Below are positions 8,110-15,439 of a DNA stretch of 64,000 nucleotides, piece by piece. The DNA is from Rhodopseudomonas palustris. Its GTDB lineage: Bacteria; Pseudomonadota; Alphaproteobacteria; Rhizobiales; Xanthobacteraceae. The stretch spans positions 186,001-250,000 of the forward strand of contig JACRJB010000053.1 in NCBI GenBank assembly GCA_016215605.1, given 5' to 3'. Every line of letters begins with the position of its first letter. Positions within the stretch are counted from its first letter, which is position 1. Made by a program: the position numbers and the translations under genes. The notes under the pieces were generated by a model, which saw only the letters and a program-made list of their open reading frames with translations, searched no databases and was not told the DNA's origin.

Positions 8110-8813
8110 TTTCGCGAACCTACAGATACGTGGGGATTATGCCAGTCTTTCTGCGACAGCCTGCCACAGGCTTTTCGGTTATAGTTGTCGAATCCGCACT
8201 TTCGCATGCCGGGATCGGCTCAAGGCAGCACTGCGCGATCTAAAGAGCGTGCCGGTGATAAGATATCGCGTCCAGGTTCTGGCGCACCAGCTCGGCCCGC
8301 TGGTCACGCTCCTCGTTCCGGAACTCGGTGTCGCGTTTTTCGTACCTGCAAGCTCGACCTTTGCCAGCGTCATGAAGCGGTCCGCGGCGACATCTCGAGC
8401 TGAACGTGTTCAGTCTTGGCGCAACTCCCAGGTCTCGGCGTCTGAAAAACAGCCGCTTTGGCCGGCGGCGTGAGCCGCGACGGCTGCGTTAGCTAAGGCG
8501 GATCTAACCCAGGCCAATGCAGCGGCCTCACCTTGGGCGATCGCGCGCTGTTTAGCGGCGCACAGCATCGGACTGTCGGCCGTGTCGAAAGGCCAAGCAT
8601 ATCTTCTTCTGCTGCGGCTCTGTCAAAAACTACGCCGCCACCTGTAGGAGGCAGCCCGGGCGTTTGACTGAAACGGAGGACGGCCTGTAGCCAGAGCAAG
8701 CGCTGCCGCGGCGTTAGCGGCTTACCGGGCCGCAAGCGAGGCAGACGGAAGCCTTATGGGCCCGACAATAACCGGTAATGGGATGCCTTCAGCCCTTTAA
8801 AGGCTCGAGAGTT

Positions 8814-8834
8814 GAGTTGCATACGATGCAACTC
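8814..8834. promoter_or_regulatory. Perfect 9-bp inverted repeat, operator-like
   Basis: The arms GAGTTGCAT and ATGCAACTC flank a 3-base centre. Length and spacing suit a dimeric repressor. No gene clearly starts next to it now, so its regulator and target are unknown; it may be a leftover of a lost operon. Confidence 0.35.
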
Positions 8835-8954
8835 GTCTCGGCAGCGGCTAGGCCGGAGCGCTACAAAGCGCCACAGCGGCACATGACGTGAACTGGCATA
8901 TCCAGACTACGCCGCACATACGGACGCGTTCCTCATCTTAGCCGAGAGCTTTGA

Positions 8955-8979
8955 AAAAATGGGCTGCTTTTGGCAGCCC
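8955..8979 (-). terminator. Intrinsic terminator for the minus-strand gene at 8991
   Basis: On the minus strand a stem GGGCTGC / GCAGCCC with a 5-base loop (8961-8979) is followed directly by ATTTTTTC. It lies 12 bases past the stop of the small minus-strand gene. Confidence 0.75.
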
Positions 8980-8990
8980 CTTTCCGTTGA

Positions 8991-9230
8991 TTACCAGTGG
9001 CCCGCCCCGCCTCCATCCCAGCCGCCATGACGTGGACCGTAGCCGTGACGGGGGTCGTAACCGTACTCAACCCGATATCCTGGCGCTTGGAAGCAGCGGC
9101 CGAACCCATCACAAACCAGCGGACTTGTTCGATAGCCGGCAGCGCGGCCCGGCCGAACCGGCGGCCAAGGCGAGCGCCGGCGGTCCCGATCGCGGTGGCG
9201 CTCGCGCCGCCCGCCGAGCAGATCCCCCAT
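8991..9230 (-). CDS. Small Gly/Tyr/His-rich protein, possibly secreted, N-terminus uncertain
   Basis: The C-terminal part (VCDGFGRCFQAPGYRVEYGY, then Gly/His-rich to the end GGAGHW) looks like the short exported cysteine- and glycine-rich proteins common in this group. The downstream terminator supports a real transcription unit. The N-terminal 35 residues in this frame are very arginine-rich, while another frame there is Ala/Gly-rich and signal-peptide-like, so a frameshift may have broken the leader. The start is therefore unsure. Function unknown. Confidence 0.45.
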   Translation of the reverse strand: MGDLLGGRRERHRDRDRRRSPWPPVRPGRAAGYRTSPLVCDGFGRCFQAPGYRVEYGYDPRHGYGPRHGGWDGGGAGHW

Positions 9231-9238
9231 GGACTTCT

Positions 9239-9391
9239 AGGATTCGATTTTTGCTAACGAGTCCTTGAAAAAATCGATTGCAGACGAGTCCTCGGAAAAT
9301 TTTCAAGGATTCGATTTCGAAGGATTCGAAATGCAAGGATTCGGTTATTTTCGAATCCTTGAATCGCCGTAAGCTAGGTTTAAAGGACTCG
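9239..9391. repeat. Array of eight AGGAYTCG octamers
   Basis: Copies occur at 9239, 9306, 9321, 9336 and 9384 on the plus strand and, inverted, at 9258, 9285 and 9352. The copies at 9336 and 9352 form a perfect 10-bp hairpin (CAAGGATTCG / CGAATCCTTG). Spacings of about 15, 27, 67 and 48 bases are irregular. Such arrays can be iterons of a replication origin or clustered operators. The next gene (9869) begins the nucleotidyltransferase cassette. Confidence 0.7.
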
Positions 9392-9400
9392 TTAAAGCTC

Positions 9401-9550
9401 GAGCCGAGCCGAACCGAACCGAACCGAACCGAACCGAGGGCGTAGCGTTGGTTGCGGCGGCAGGCGGCAGGCGGCAGGCGGCAGGCGGCAGGCGGCGGGC
9501 GGCGTCCGGCGTAAACGGATCGGTGGCAGCGGCGGGCTTGGGGGGGGGGG
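9401..9550. repeat. Short tandem repeats: pentamers, heptamers and a G tract
   Basis: Three simple repeats lie in a row: two GAGCC followed by five GAACC units (9401-9435), five CAGGCGG units plus one CGGGCGG variant (9461-9502), and eleven G (9540-9550). None falls in a supported gene. All three types are prone to slippage, so unit number may vary between isolates. Confidence 0.85.
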
Positions 9551-9868
9551 CGCCGCGAGCTTGATCTGCCCGGCAGGCAAGGAACATCTCGCGATATCGG
9601 TCGACGTCGCTAAATCGGGACGCAGATTTCAACGAGCTTAGGCTTTCGGTCTTGGGAGCCGGTTCGGCTCCGAAATGCTTTAGAAATGGATTTGGGACCG
9701 GTTGAGCGTTAGGAGAACGTTTCCGCCTTTCCTGAGGGATTGTCTGTGCATTAGGGAACTGGTAACTTGAACGTAAAGAGAACGCGTTTAGCCGCCAACT
9801 TCGTCTAAATGAGTTGGATCTTTAGGTGTTGATGCATATTCTTCTTTTGTAACGTTTGGGCGATAGAG

Positions 9869-10255
9869 ATGAGCGTTCGAGTCAACCAGGAATACGTGAA
9901 CGATACCGCGAAGCTGATGATTCATAGGCTGATCGCGCGGGCGATCGGTCGCGACCCGTCGTTGGTCCAGAAGGCGCAAACTTCGCTGGACCGTAGCTCG
10001 CAGCGTTATCAAGGATATTCGTTCGTCCGAGAATGGTCCGACCTGCTCGGTCTTCCCCCGTCGAATGTACGTCGTCTTTTGACTAGCCGCGACGAGGAAA
10101 TGACGCGTCTACGTCTGTCGTCACCTTTCGTTCTGGCCGAAGGTATCGACTTCGGTGACGAAGCGTTGAGGCGCCGTATTTGGAAGGCGGCGAAACGGGT
10201 TGCCCAAAGGTCCGCGAGGCGCGAACCCACAGATCTTCAGCGTATGTCTGCGTGA
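9869..10255 (+). CDS. Probable antitoxin-like partner of the nucleotidyltransferase
   Basis: This 128-residue soluble protein is rich in Arg and helix formers. Recognisable segments are IHRLIARAIGRDPSLVQKA, REWSDLLGLPPSNVRRLLTS and EEMTRLRLSSPFVLAEGIDF. Proteins with this pattern commonly sit directly upstream of DUF6036-type nucleotidyltransferases, in the position of an antitoxin; that is recalled family context, not shown here. Its TGA overlaps the GTG start of the next gene, indicating translational coupling and fixed stoichiometry. No DNA-binding motif is obvious. Confidence 0.6.
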   Translation: MSVRVNQEYVNDTAKLMIHRLIARAIGRDPSLVQKAQTSLDRSSQRYQGYSFVREWSDLLGLPPSNVRRLLTSRDEEMTRLRLSSPFVLAEGIDFGDEALRRRIWKAAKRVAQRSARREPTDLQRMSA

Positions 10256-10863
10256 CGGAGCGATCGTTTGTCCGCACCTTCGAGGACCTTGTCGAAACGG
10301 TTAGGGCGATAGCCCGGCTGTTCAAGACCGACAAGGTCTTTATTATTGGCAGCCAAAGCATTCTTCTATCGTGGCCTGATGCGCCGGTCGTCCTGCGAAC
10401 CTCGGGCGAAATCGACGCCTATCCGGAAAACGCGAAGATTTGGGAAGTTATGCAGAAGAAACTGGATCCCGACGACGAGCCGGAGGCGTCCGAAGAGATC
10501 AATGCGCTCTTCGGAGAAGGCTCGGAATTTCACCGGGCGCACGGTTTCTACATCGATGGTGTCGACGAGAACACGGCCCGCTTACCAAGTGACTGGAACA
10601 CTAGGGCGATCTACAAGACCATCGAAGTTGATGGTCGACAGGTTCTAGCCGTCGCACCGTGCCCGGATGACGTCATCGTTTCGAAGCTCGCCCGCTTGTC
10701 GGAAAAGGACAAGCAGTTCGTCGAAGCCTATCACGCGGCGCGTCCGCTCAGTCCCAATCTAATTATCGAGCGTATCAGGGCAACGAACCTCGAGCCCGCG
10801 TTGCAGGAGCGAGCCATAGGGTTTGTCGGTCACCTCGAACAGAGGCACTGCATTCTCCCGTAA
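10252..10863 (+). CDS. Nucleotidyltransferase-fold protein (DUF6036-like), candidate toxin
   Basis: This 203-residue protein starts at GTG 10252, overlapping the stop of its partner. It carries a nucleotidyltransferase signature: GSQS near residue 37 (VFIIGSQSILLSW), then SGEIDAYP about 20 residues later, giving the GS motif and an ExD metal-binding pair. A C-terminal segment, CPDDVIVSKLARLSEKDKQF, resembles the conserved KLxR..EKD region of AbiEii/DUF6036-type enzymes. Members of this broad fold in toxin-antitoxin systems modify tRNA or other targets. Activity and target here are inferred. It lies between an octamer array and an integrase, typical of a defence or maintenance cassette. Confidence 0.7.
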   Translation: MTERSFVRTFEDLVETVRAIARLFKTDKVFIIGSQSILLSWPDAPVVLRTSGEIDAYPENAKIWEVMQKKLDPDDEPEASEEINALFGEGSEFHRAHGFYIDGVDENTARLPSDWNTRAIYKTIEVDGRQVLAVAPCPDDVIVSKLARLSEKDKQFVEAYHAARPLSPNLIIERIRATNLEPALQERAIGFVGHLEQRHCILP

Positions 10864-10967
10864 TACGATTTCCGTGAAACGTAGTGCATCCCCTCTGCCA
10901 GTCGCGTGGCCAAGGGGAGGGTCGATGGCCGGCATTTGATCTAGATGCGGGCACGCCATTCCTGAGC

Positions 10968-12581
10968 TCACGGCGACACTATGGGCAACGCTGGGCGCGG
11001 TTTGCGGCGCAGCGCCTTCCGCTCTTTTTCGCAAGCGGCGAGGATGGCCTTGGTCCAGAGTGCCATGCCCTCGGCCTTGAGCGCGATGCGTTGCGAGGAG
11101 TTGTAGTGAATCTCCGTCACGGGAGCCATCCGCTCCTTCTCCGGCATCACATCACGCGGCAGCTTGTGGCCGAGGATCGCCGAAGCGGCGCCTCCGAGGC
11201 GCCTGTCGTCGAGGAACGATCCGAGCGTTCGACGCACATCGTGCAGCGTCCACGGCCGGATGCCGTAGTGATCGAACAGATCGATGCGCGTCTTGGCCTT
11301 CGAGGCCGCCTTCGGTCCGGGCTTTCCGGGACGGTCTGGCTTGTTCTTGCCCCGGTGATCGAAGACCCGCCCCTGAAGGCGGTACATCAGCAGATTCAGC
11401 GCGGCCTGGCTGATCCGCTCCTCGGAGTTTCGGCCCGAGAACATCCATTCCGAGCTTCCCCCGGAGTCCTTGTAGTATCTGTCGAGGATCTTCAGGACGT
11501 CGGGAGGCACGGGAAGCGCGTGCGGCCTGCCGCCGTCTTTGCCGCCCTTCATCTCGTCGCGATTCCAGTTGGCGATCTTCCAGCCGGGCAGCTTGGCTTT
11601 CCGATCGGGGGCGAACATCCGATCCGGCCGGAGTACCAGCAGCGATCCGGTACGTTGCGCGGTCAGCACCGCGGCCCAAAGAGCTCCGACGGTCCCGGAA
11701 TAGGTCGCGTGCTCTTTGTCGGAGAGATTGCGGAACATGTCGGCGATCACCATCGTGCGCGCGAGCTCGGCGATGGTCGGTTCGTGGTGCCGAACCTTGG
11801 ACTTGTATTTGACCGACCAGCGGGTCCACCACGGATACTGCGTATTGCTCAGCCCAACCTTGCCCGCGTGATAGTTCCAGGCCCAGGTCAGCATCTCACG
11901 GCCCTGCCTAACGGCACGGTGCACTGCGGACTTGCCGTAGGCGGTCAGCATGCGGTCGCGGACGACCTCCAGGTCGTTGGCCGTGAGCTCACCCACCAGC
12001 CGGTCGTTGATGATCGCGAATTCCGGCAGATGAAGGTACTTCTGGTACTGCGCCCTGTAAGTCGCCTTCAATTCCGGCAGCTTGTCCTCCAGGAATTTCT
12101 CAGTCAGCCGCCTCCATGTCCATGTCGGATGCAGATCGCCGACAAGCCTTTGACGGCCCATCTCCGACGTGTCGTCCGCCAATTCGTCGGCTGTCTTCCA
12201 GTCCCATCCATCATGATAGGCCGCCTGACTGCGAAAGCCGTCTTCTTCCATCGCGTGCGAACGCAAGGCGAGAAGCGTCTCGACGAAAACCTTCAAGTCG
12301 CGTCCCCGCTTGGCGGCATCGCGCGACTGATGAGTGATGTAGCGCGCCGTTGTGAGCGGAACGTCCTTGCAGGGGCCGATCTTGATGGTGCGGTCGCGCC
12401 GGCGGATCAGCCAGGAAGCCTCCGACTTTGTGATGCGCAACGTCAGACCCACGCACTCGGTGTCCTTCCACTCGATGATCCTCGCCCCGGACGTCGGCGT
12501 CCGCGACACCTTGATCGCGTATTGGACGTCCAGCAGTGTGATACGTTTGCTCTCGCGCTCATAGGGCGTCTTTTGGGACAT
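10968..12581 (-). CDS. int: Tyrosine-type site-specific recombinase (island integrase)
   Basis: This 537-residue protein has an N-terminal arm-binding-like region and a C-terminal catalytic domain. Visible catalytic elements are the first arginine in TAQRTGSLLVL, the HxxR box in LHDVRRTLGSF, the GHK motif (AILGHKL) and the nucleophilic tyrosine in EIHYNSS. A large insert (LQGRVFDHRGKNKPDRPGKP and following) precedes the HxxR box. It cuts and joins DNA at an attachment site to insert or excise an element. The 3' end of a tRNA lies about 150 bases beyond its start codon, as expected for an integrase next to its att site. The gene is intact although much of the island is decayed. Confidence 0.88.
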   Translation of the reverse strand: MSQKTPYERESKRITLLDVQYAIKVSRTPTSGARIIEWKDTECVGLTLRITKSEASWLIRRRDRTIKIGPCKDVPLTTARYITHQSRDAAKRGRDLKVFVETLLALRSHAMEEDGFRSQAAYHDGWDWKTADELADDTSEMGRQRLVGDLHPTWTWRRLTEKFLEDKLPELKATYRAQYQKYLHLPEFAIINDRLVGELTANDLEVVRDRMLTAYGKSAVHRAVRQGREMLTWAWNYHAGKVGLSNTQYPWWTRWSVKYKSKVRHHEPTIAELARTMVIADMFRNLSDKEHATYSGTVGALWAAVLTAQRTGSLLVLRPDRMFAPDRKAKLPGWKIANWNRDEMKGGKDGGRPHALPVPPDVLKILDRYYKDSGGSSEWMFSGRNSEERISQAALNLLMYRLQGRVFDHRGKNKPDRPGKPGPKAASKAKTRIDLFDHYGIRPWTLHDVRRTLGSFLDDRRLGGAASAILGHKLPRDVMPEKERMAPVTEIHYNSSQRIALKAEGMALWTKAILAACEKERKALRRKPRPALPIVSP

Positions 12582-12725
12582 AAAATGCCTACAACATCTC
12601 TACAACGACAGCTAAAAACACTTAGCTTTTCCGGATCCAGCGCGGAAAGGCATATTATCGCGTAAACATTGCGAAATCAATAACTTATGAAGGTCTTCAA
12701 GTAGGTTCAGAGTAGTCGCTTTTGC

Positions 12726-12770
12726 CTTCCCAAGCTGCATACGAGGGTTCGATTCCCTTCGCCCGCTCCA
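12726..12770 (+). other. 3' fragment of a tRNA gene (probably tRNA-Gly CCC), putative attachment site
   Basis: The sequence contains a TTCCCAA anticodon loop, a T-arm with GGTTCGATTCC, an acceptor strand CGCCCGC, discriminator T and encoded CCA. The 5' half is missing: no GCGGGCG acceptor strand or D-arm occurs upstream. Integrases of this class cross over in the 3' half of a tRNA and leave such a duplicate. The full tRNA should lie at the other end of the island, left of this window. Confidence 0.65.
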
Positions 12771-12865
12771 GCCCTTCCGCCGCTCCCCGTCAAGATCGTG
12801 TCGCGACGCTATTCCGTGATCGCCTCTGCGGCGCTGCCGGCAACCGTCGCGCGAGCGGAGCGGTC

Positions 12866-12994
12866 GCTCCCTCTCCCGCCTGCGGGAGAGGGTTGGGGTG
12901 AGGGCGACGCGGGCAGTGAGCTCAATGCTCGCGGGACGGAGTGCCCTCACCCGGATCGCTGCGCGATCCGACCTCTCCCGCCTGCGGGAGAGGT
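12866..12994. repeat. Palindromic repeat family A, copy 1
   Basis: The unit has inverted ends built from CTCCCGCCTGCGGGAG, each a palindrome itself, and an inner pair GGGTGAGGGC / GTGCCCTCACCC. Other copies lie at 15792, 38801, 43713, 43897, 45950 and 55302. All copies are between genes. Confidence 0.85.
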
Positions 12995-13130
12995 GACGCG
13001 GTGCGCGTTGCCGGGCGAAGCGCACATACAAAAACGCCGGCTCGCCGCCTGCATACGTCGACGCTGCGCGGTGGCGCGCGTGACGCTGCACGCGGCGAAG
13101 TTGTTAGTTGCGAGCGCGGGCGATGCTTGT

Positions 13131-13144
13131 TTGATCCAGATCAA
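13131..13144. promoter_or_regulatory. Perfect FNR/FixK-type binding site
   Basis: TTGATCCAGATCAA matches the consensus TTGAT-N4-ATCAA exactly. FNR, FixK and AadR proteins use it in low-oxygen regulation. The nearest downstream gene on the plus strand starts at 13343; if activation is from about -41, the leader would be about 165 bases, leaving room for a small RNA or short peptide. Confidence 0.65.
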
Positions 13145-13342
13145 ATCGCGACTCATCGAACCGTGCACGGCGCGTCGGTGCTGATCGCAGTTTGGAACTA
13201 TTCAGAACGCGCACCCGCGAAATCTACCGCAACTTCATCGTGAATCAGTGCAAGGAGTCGTTCGCAGGAGCGCGAACCCGGCACAGCCGGCGCGTTGCGC
13301 GGCATACGGCGATCGGCCGGATTCACACAGGAGGAAAGAGCG

Positions 13343-13543
13343 ATGGCGAGTCGAACGAGTGAGCGTCAATCGGAGCGGAGTGATCAGTTGGGCGCGGCGG
13401 GTCTCGCCGACGGCCGTCCCGACCGGGCGACGCGGGTGTGGGCGCGCAATCGCCTGCGCGAGCTGGCGGAGGCCGGCAAGCTCGGGCTCAGCGCCGGCTC
13501 GGCGCCGTCGCGCGCCAGCGAAAAGGCGGCCGCGACGCGTTGA
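13343..13543 (+). CDS. Small hypothetical protein downstream of the FNR/FixK-type box
   Basis: This 66-residue soluble protein (MASRTSERQSERSDQLGAAG and onward, with RATRVWARNRLRELAEAGKL in the middle) has a strong AGGAGG ribosome-binding site ending about eight bases before ATG 13343, which fixes the start over the in-frame ATG at 13295. It is rich in Arg, Ala and Ser. No family is recognised. The perfect FNR/FixK-type site 200 bases upstream suggests expression under low oxygen. Confidence 0.55.
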   Translation: MASRTSERQSERSDQLGAAGLADGRPDRATRVWARNRLRELAEAGKLGLSAGSAPSRASEKAAATR

Positions 13544-13813
13544 GCAACGCGGCGCACCGCCGACGGTGCGCATGCTTGTGCACGTCGCCTTGACCGGCGT
13601 GAACCCAATGACCTTCAAACACAGACTGGCTGGGGCGCGGTCATGGTCGTGACGGCTCGGCCGCCCGCGAAGATGCTGCTGCCGAGCCACAGCCCTGCGT
13701 TCGGCGCAATGCAGCCCGCGTTTCAAAATCCCGAGAGTTGATCGGCATCAACGCCGCCATGGCGGGTCGGCGTGATGCTGATGCCACTGCATCGGATGCA
13801 GGGGGATACGACC

Positions 13814-13966
13814 ATGACCATGATGAGCTTCGACATTCTGCTGCTCGCCGCCGCAGCGCTGTCCACTGTTGTGATCCTGTTCAGCGTGGTGATCGTGGGC
13901 GGTCATCAGAGCGAGCATCAGCACGTCAAGGCCGGCGCGCCGCATCATCCGCACCACACCGCCTGA
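13814..13966 (+). CDS. Small membrane protein with a histidine-rich tail
   Basis: This 50-residue protein has one transmembrane segment (FDILLLAAAALSTVVILFSV, continuing VIVGG) and a tail with six histidines (HQSEHQH, then HHPHHTA). ATG 13814 is chosen because AGGGGG lies about eight bases before it. The histidine cluster could bind metal ions, but this is inference. No family is recognised. Confidence 0.5.
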   Translation: MTMMSFDILLLAAAALSTVVILFSVVIVGGHQSEHQHVKAGAPHHPHHTA

Positions 13967-14095
13967 TCCGGTCCGTCGCGGCTCTCCGCCGCGATCGCTC
14001 CGCTCCGCGATGCCTGCCGGCGGGATAACGTCCGAGATGTCCGCCTGAGGATGGGCCGTCATCGCGGCGCGCCGGGGCGACGGCGTGCCGCGCGA

Positions 14096-14674
14096 TTACT
14101 TGCGGGCCGCTTCGTTGAGATCGCGCTTTAGCGTTTCCAGCAGCGATGCCAGCACGTCGCCGGTCGAGGGCTCCTGAGTCGTCGGAGTCAGCGCCGCGGC
14201 CGCGGGCGCGATGTTGTGGCGCTGCAGCGCGGCGGGATTGATCGCAAGCGGCGGCTTGGGCGGCAGGCCGGGAGGCATCGGCCTGGCCGCGGCCGGGACG
14301 ATGGGCGACGACGTCGCGGGCGGCTGCGCTGTTGAAACGCTTGCGAGTTGCGGTGCCTTGATGGCGCCGCTGCCGTTGACGAAGCCGTTGCTGTGGCCAT
14401 TGCCATTGCGCGGTTCTGGTGCCGGCGGCCGGACCTGCTCGGGCCGTGAGACCGACGTCACACTCGGCGCCGGCAGCGCCGGCAGCGCGGCGCGTGGGCG
14501 GCGCGGCAATTCCGGCGGCAGGATCGGGCGGATCGGCTCGGGCGGCTCATCCCCCGCAGGCCCCGACGACACGAACGAGCCGTACAGCACGTCCTCGTGC
14601 CGGCCCATCAGCCACAGCGCCATCCAGTACACGGCGGCGAGGGCGATCACGCACAGGATGCTGATTTCAAGCAT
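14096..14674 (-). CDS. Single-pass membrane protein with a proline-rich cytoplasmic region
   Basis: This 192-residue protein has an N-terminal membrane segment (ISILCVIALAAVYWMALWLM) followed by a long, disordered-looking Pro/Ala-rich region (PIRPILPPELPRRPRAALPA and similar). The C-terminal 25 residues are helical (DVLASLLETLKRDLNEAARK). No enzymatic motif is visible. The layout suggests a membrane-tethered scaffold; function unknown. Confidence 0.55.
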   Translation of the reverse strand: MLEISILCVIALAAVYWMALWLMGRHEDVLYGSFVSSGPAGDEPPEPIRPILPPELPRRPRAALPALPAPSVTSVSRPEQVRPPAPEPRNGNGHSNGFVNGSGAIKAPQLASVSTAQPPATSSPIVPAAARPMPPGLPPKPPLAINPAALQRHNIAPAAAALTPTTQEPSTGDVLASLLETLKRDLNEAARK

Positions 14675-14867
14675 CGGCGCGCTCCGCTGCGCCGGCGCCG
14701 CGGCGATGCGCCGGCCGAATCCGGTCGCCGGCTGCTAACAGCCGCCGCGCCCGACCAGCCTTTGGAGCAGGAGTTATTCGCATCTCAGCCCTCGGAACCG
14801 ATTGATTCCGGAACCGGAACGGGCGCGCAAGCGGATTCTGCCGTCCAACCTGCTGACAGCGCAAAAC

Positions 14868-14893
14868 AAAAGCGCCGGGCAGAGCCCGGCGCT
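14868..14893 (-). terminator. Intrinsic terminator of the minus-strand gene at 14924
   Basis: On the minus strand AGCGCCGGGC, a short TCT loop, then GCCCGGCGCT (14871-14893) is followed by TTTGTTTTGC. It lies about 30 bases after the stop of the 171-residue gene. Confidence 0.8.
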
Positions 14894-14923
14894 GATGATC
14901 AGTTCATGTTTCCGATAGTTCGT

Positions 14924-15439
14924 TCAGCTGCGGAGCAGCACCGGCAGGCCGAGCATCGAGGAGAACGGCGCCGGATCGTTGATCAGCTTGGCCGAGCCGT
15001 TCTGATTAGCAGCGAGCTGCGAGAACGGCTTCTGGCTGGACGTCAGCGACGACCACGGCTTCTGGCTCGACGCCAGCGACGACATCGGGGCCTGCGAGCG
15101 CGACAGCAGCGGGCCGAACATCGACGACAGGAAGAAGTTCGGGCTGGTCAGTTCCGGGAAGATTCCGCCGAACGTGGTGCGCGAGTCGGTCAGACGCGGC
15201 GCGCCGGTCAGATTGGCCGACGACGTCCGGGAATATCCGGACACGGCAGCCTTGCTCGGACCGTGGCGATTGAGAATGGCTTCCGCCTGACCGCCTTTGC
15301 CGAACGGCGGGTCGACGCTTACCACGCTACCGTCCTTGCTGGTGACGAGTTCGGCGTTGTCGAACGAGGCTGCCTTGAGTTCGGCGACGGCCGCCTGGGC
15401 CTTCTTGGCGTCGTCGTACAGTTTAACAATTTGCGTCAT
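14924..15439 (-). CDS. Hypothetical protein with an N-terminal alpha/beta unit and SQKP repeats
   Basis: This is a 171-residue protein. The first 60 residues (QIVKLYDDAKKAQAAVAELK, then FDNAELVTSK) resemble the small alpha/beta domain of general-stress or heat-induced proteins that read as VxxLYDDxxxAxxAVxxL. The C-terminal half is Ser-rich and holds a repeated motif (SLASSQKPWSSLTSSQKPFS). It has its own terminator. No catalytic motif is visible; function unknown. The ribosome-binding site GAGGAAGG lies in the right place before ATG 15439. Confidence 0.6.
   Translation of the reverse strand: MTQIVKLYDDAKKAQAAVAELKAASFDNAELVTSKDGSVVSVDPPFGKGGQAEAILNRHGPSKAAVSGYSRTSSANLTGAPRLTDSRTTFGGIFPELTSPNFFLSSMFGPLLSRSQAPMSSLASSQKPWSSLTSSQKPFSQLAANQNGSAKLINDPAPFSSMLGLPVLLRS

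Larger units (their letters stand above)
8110..8990. other. Decayed stretch with an operator-like dyad
   Basis: No intact gene is supported. The minus strand near 8270-8380 reads EKRDTEFRNEERDQRAELVR in one frame, which looks like a fragment of a small charged protein, and 8493-8735 minus has a frame with some protein character (PLTPRQRLLWLQAVLRF), but neither has a start signal. A perfect dyad lies at 8814-8834 and an intrinsic terminator at 8955-8979. Confidence 0.35.
9231..9868. other. Non-coding region upstream of the nucleotidyltransferase cassette
   Basis: This 640-base gap contains the octamer array and the tandem repeats listed separately. From 9551 to 9868 I see no gene. The last 100 bases are AT-richer and presumably hold the promoter of the cassette. 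Confidence 0.5.
12582..13342. other. Island boundary and leader region
   Basis: This stretch holds the tRNA fragment (12726-12770), one palindromic repeat unit (12866-12994) and the FNR/FixK box (13131-13144), listed separately. I see no supported gene on either strand between the integrase start and the small gene at 13343. Confidence 0.55.

Noticed and set aside
9401..9550. CRISPR array
   Set aside because: Units are 5, 7 and 1 bases long and follow each other without spacers, and no cas gene is present.
12690..12770. Complete tRNA-Gly gene
   Set aside because: No 5' acceptor strand, D-arm or 5' anticodon stem can be formed from the upstream bases; only the 3' half fits.
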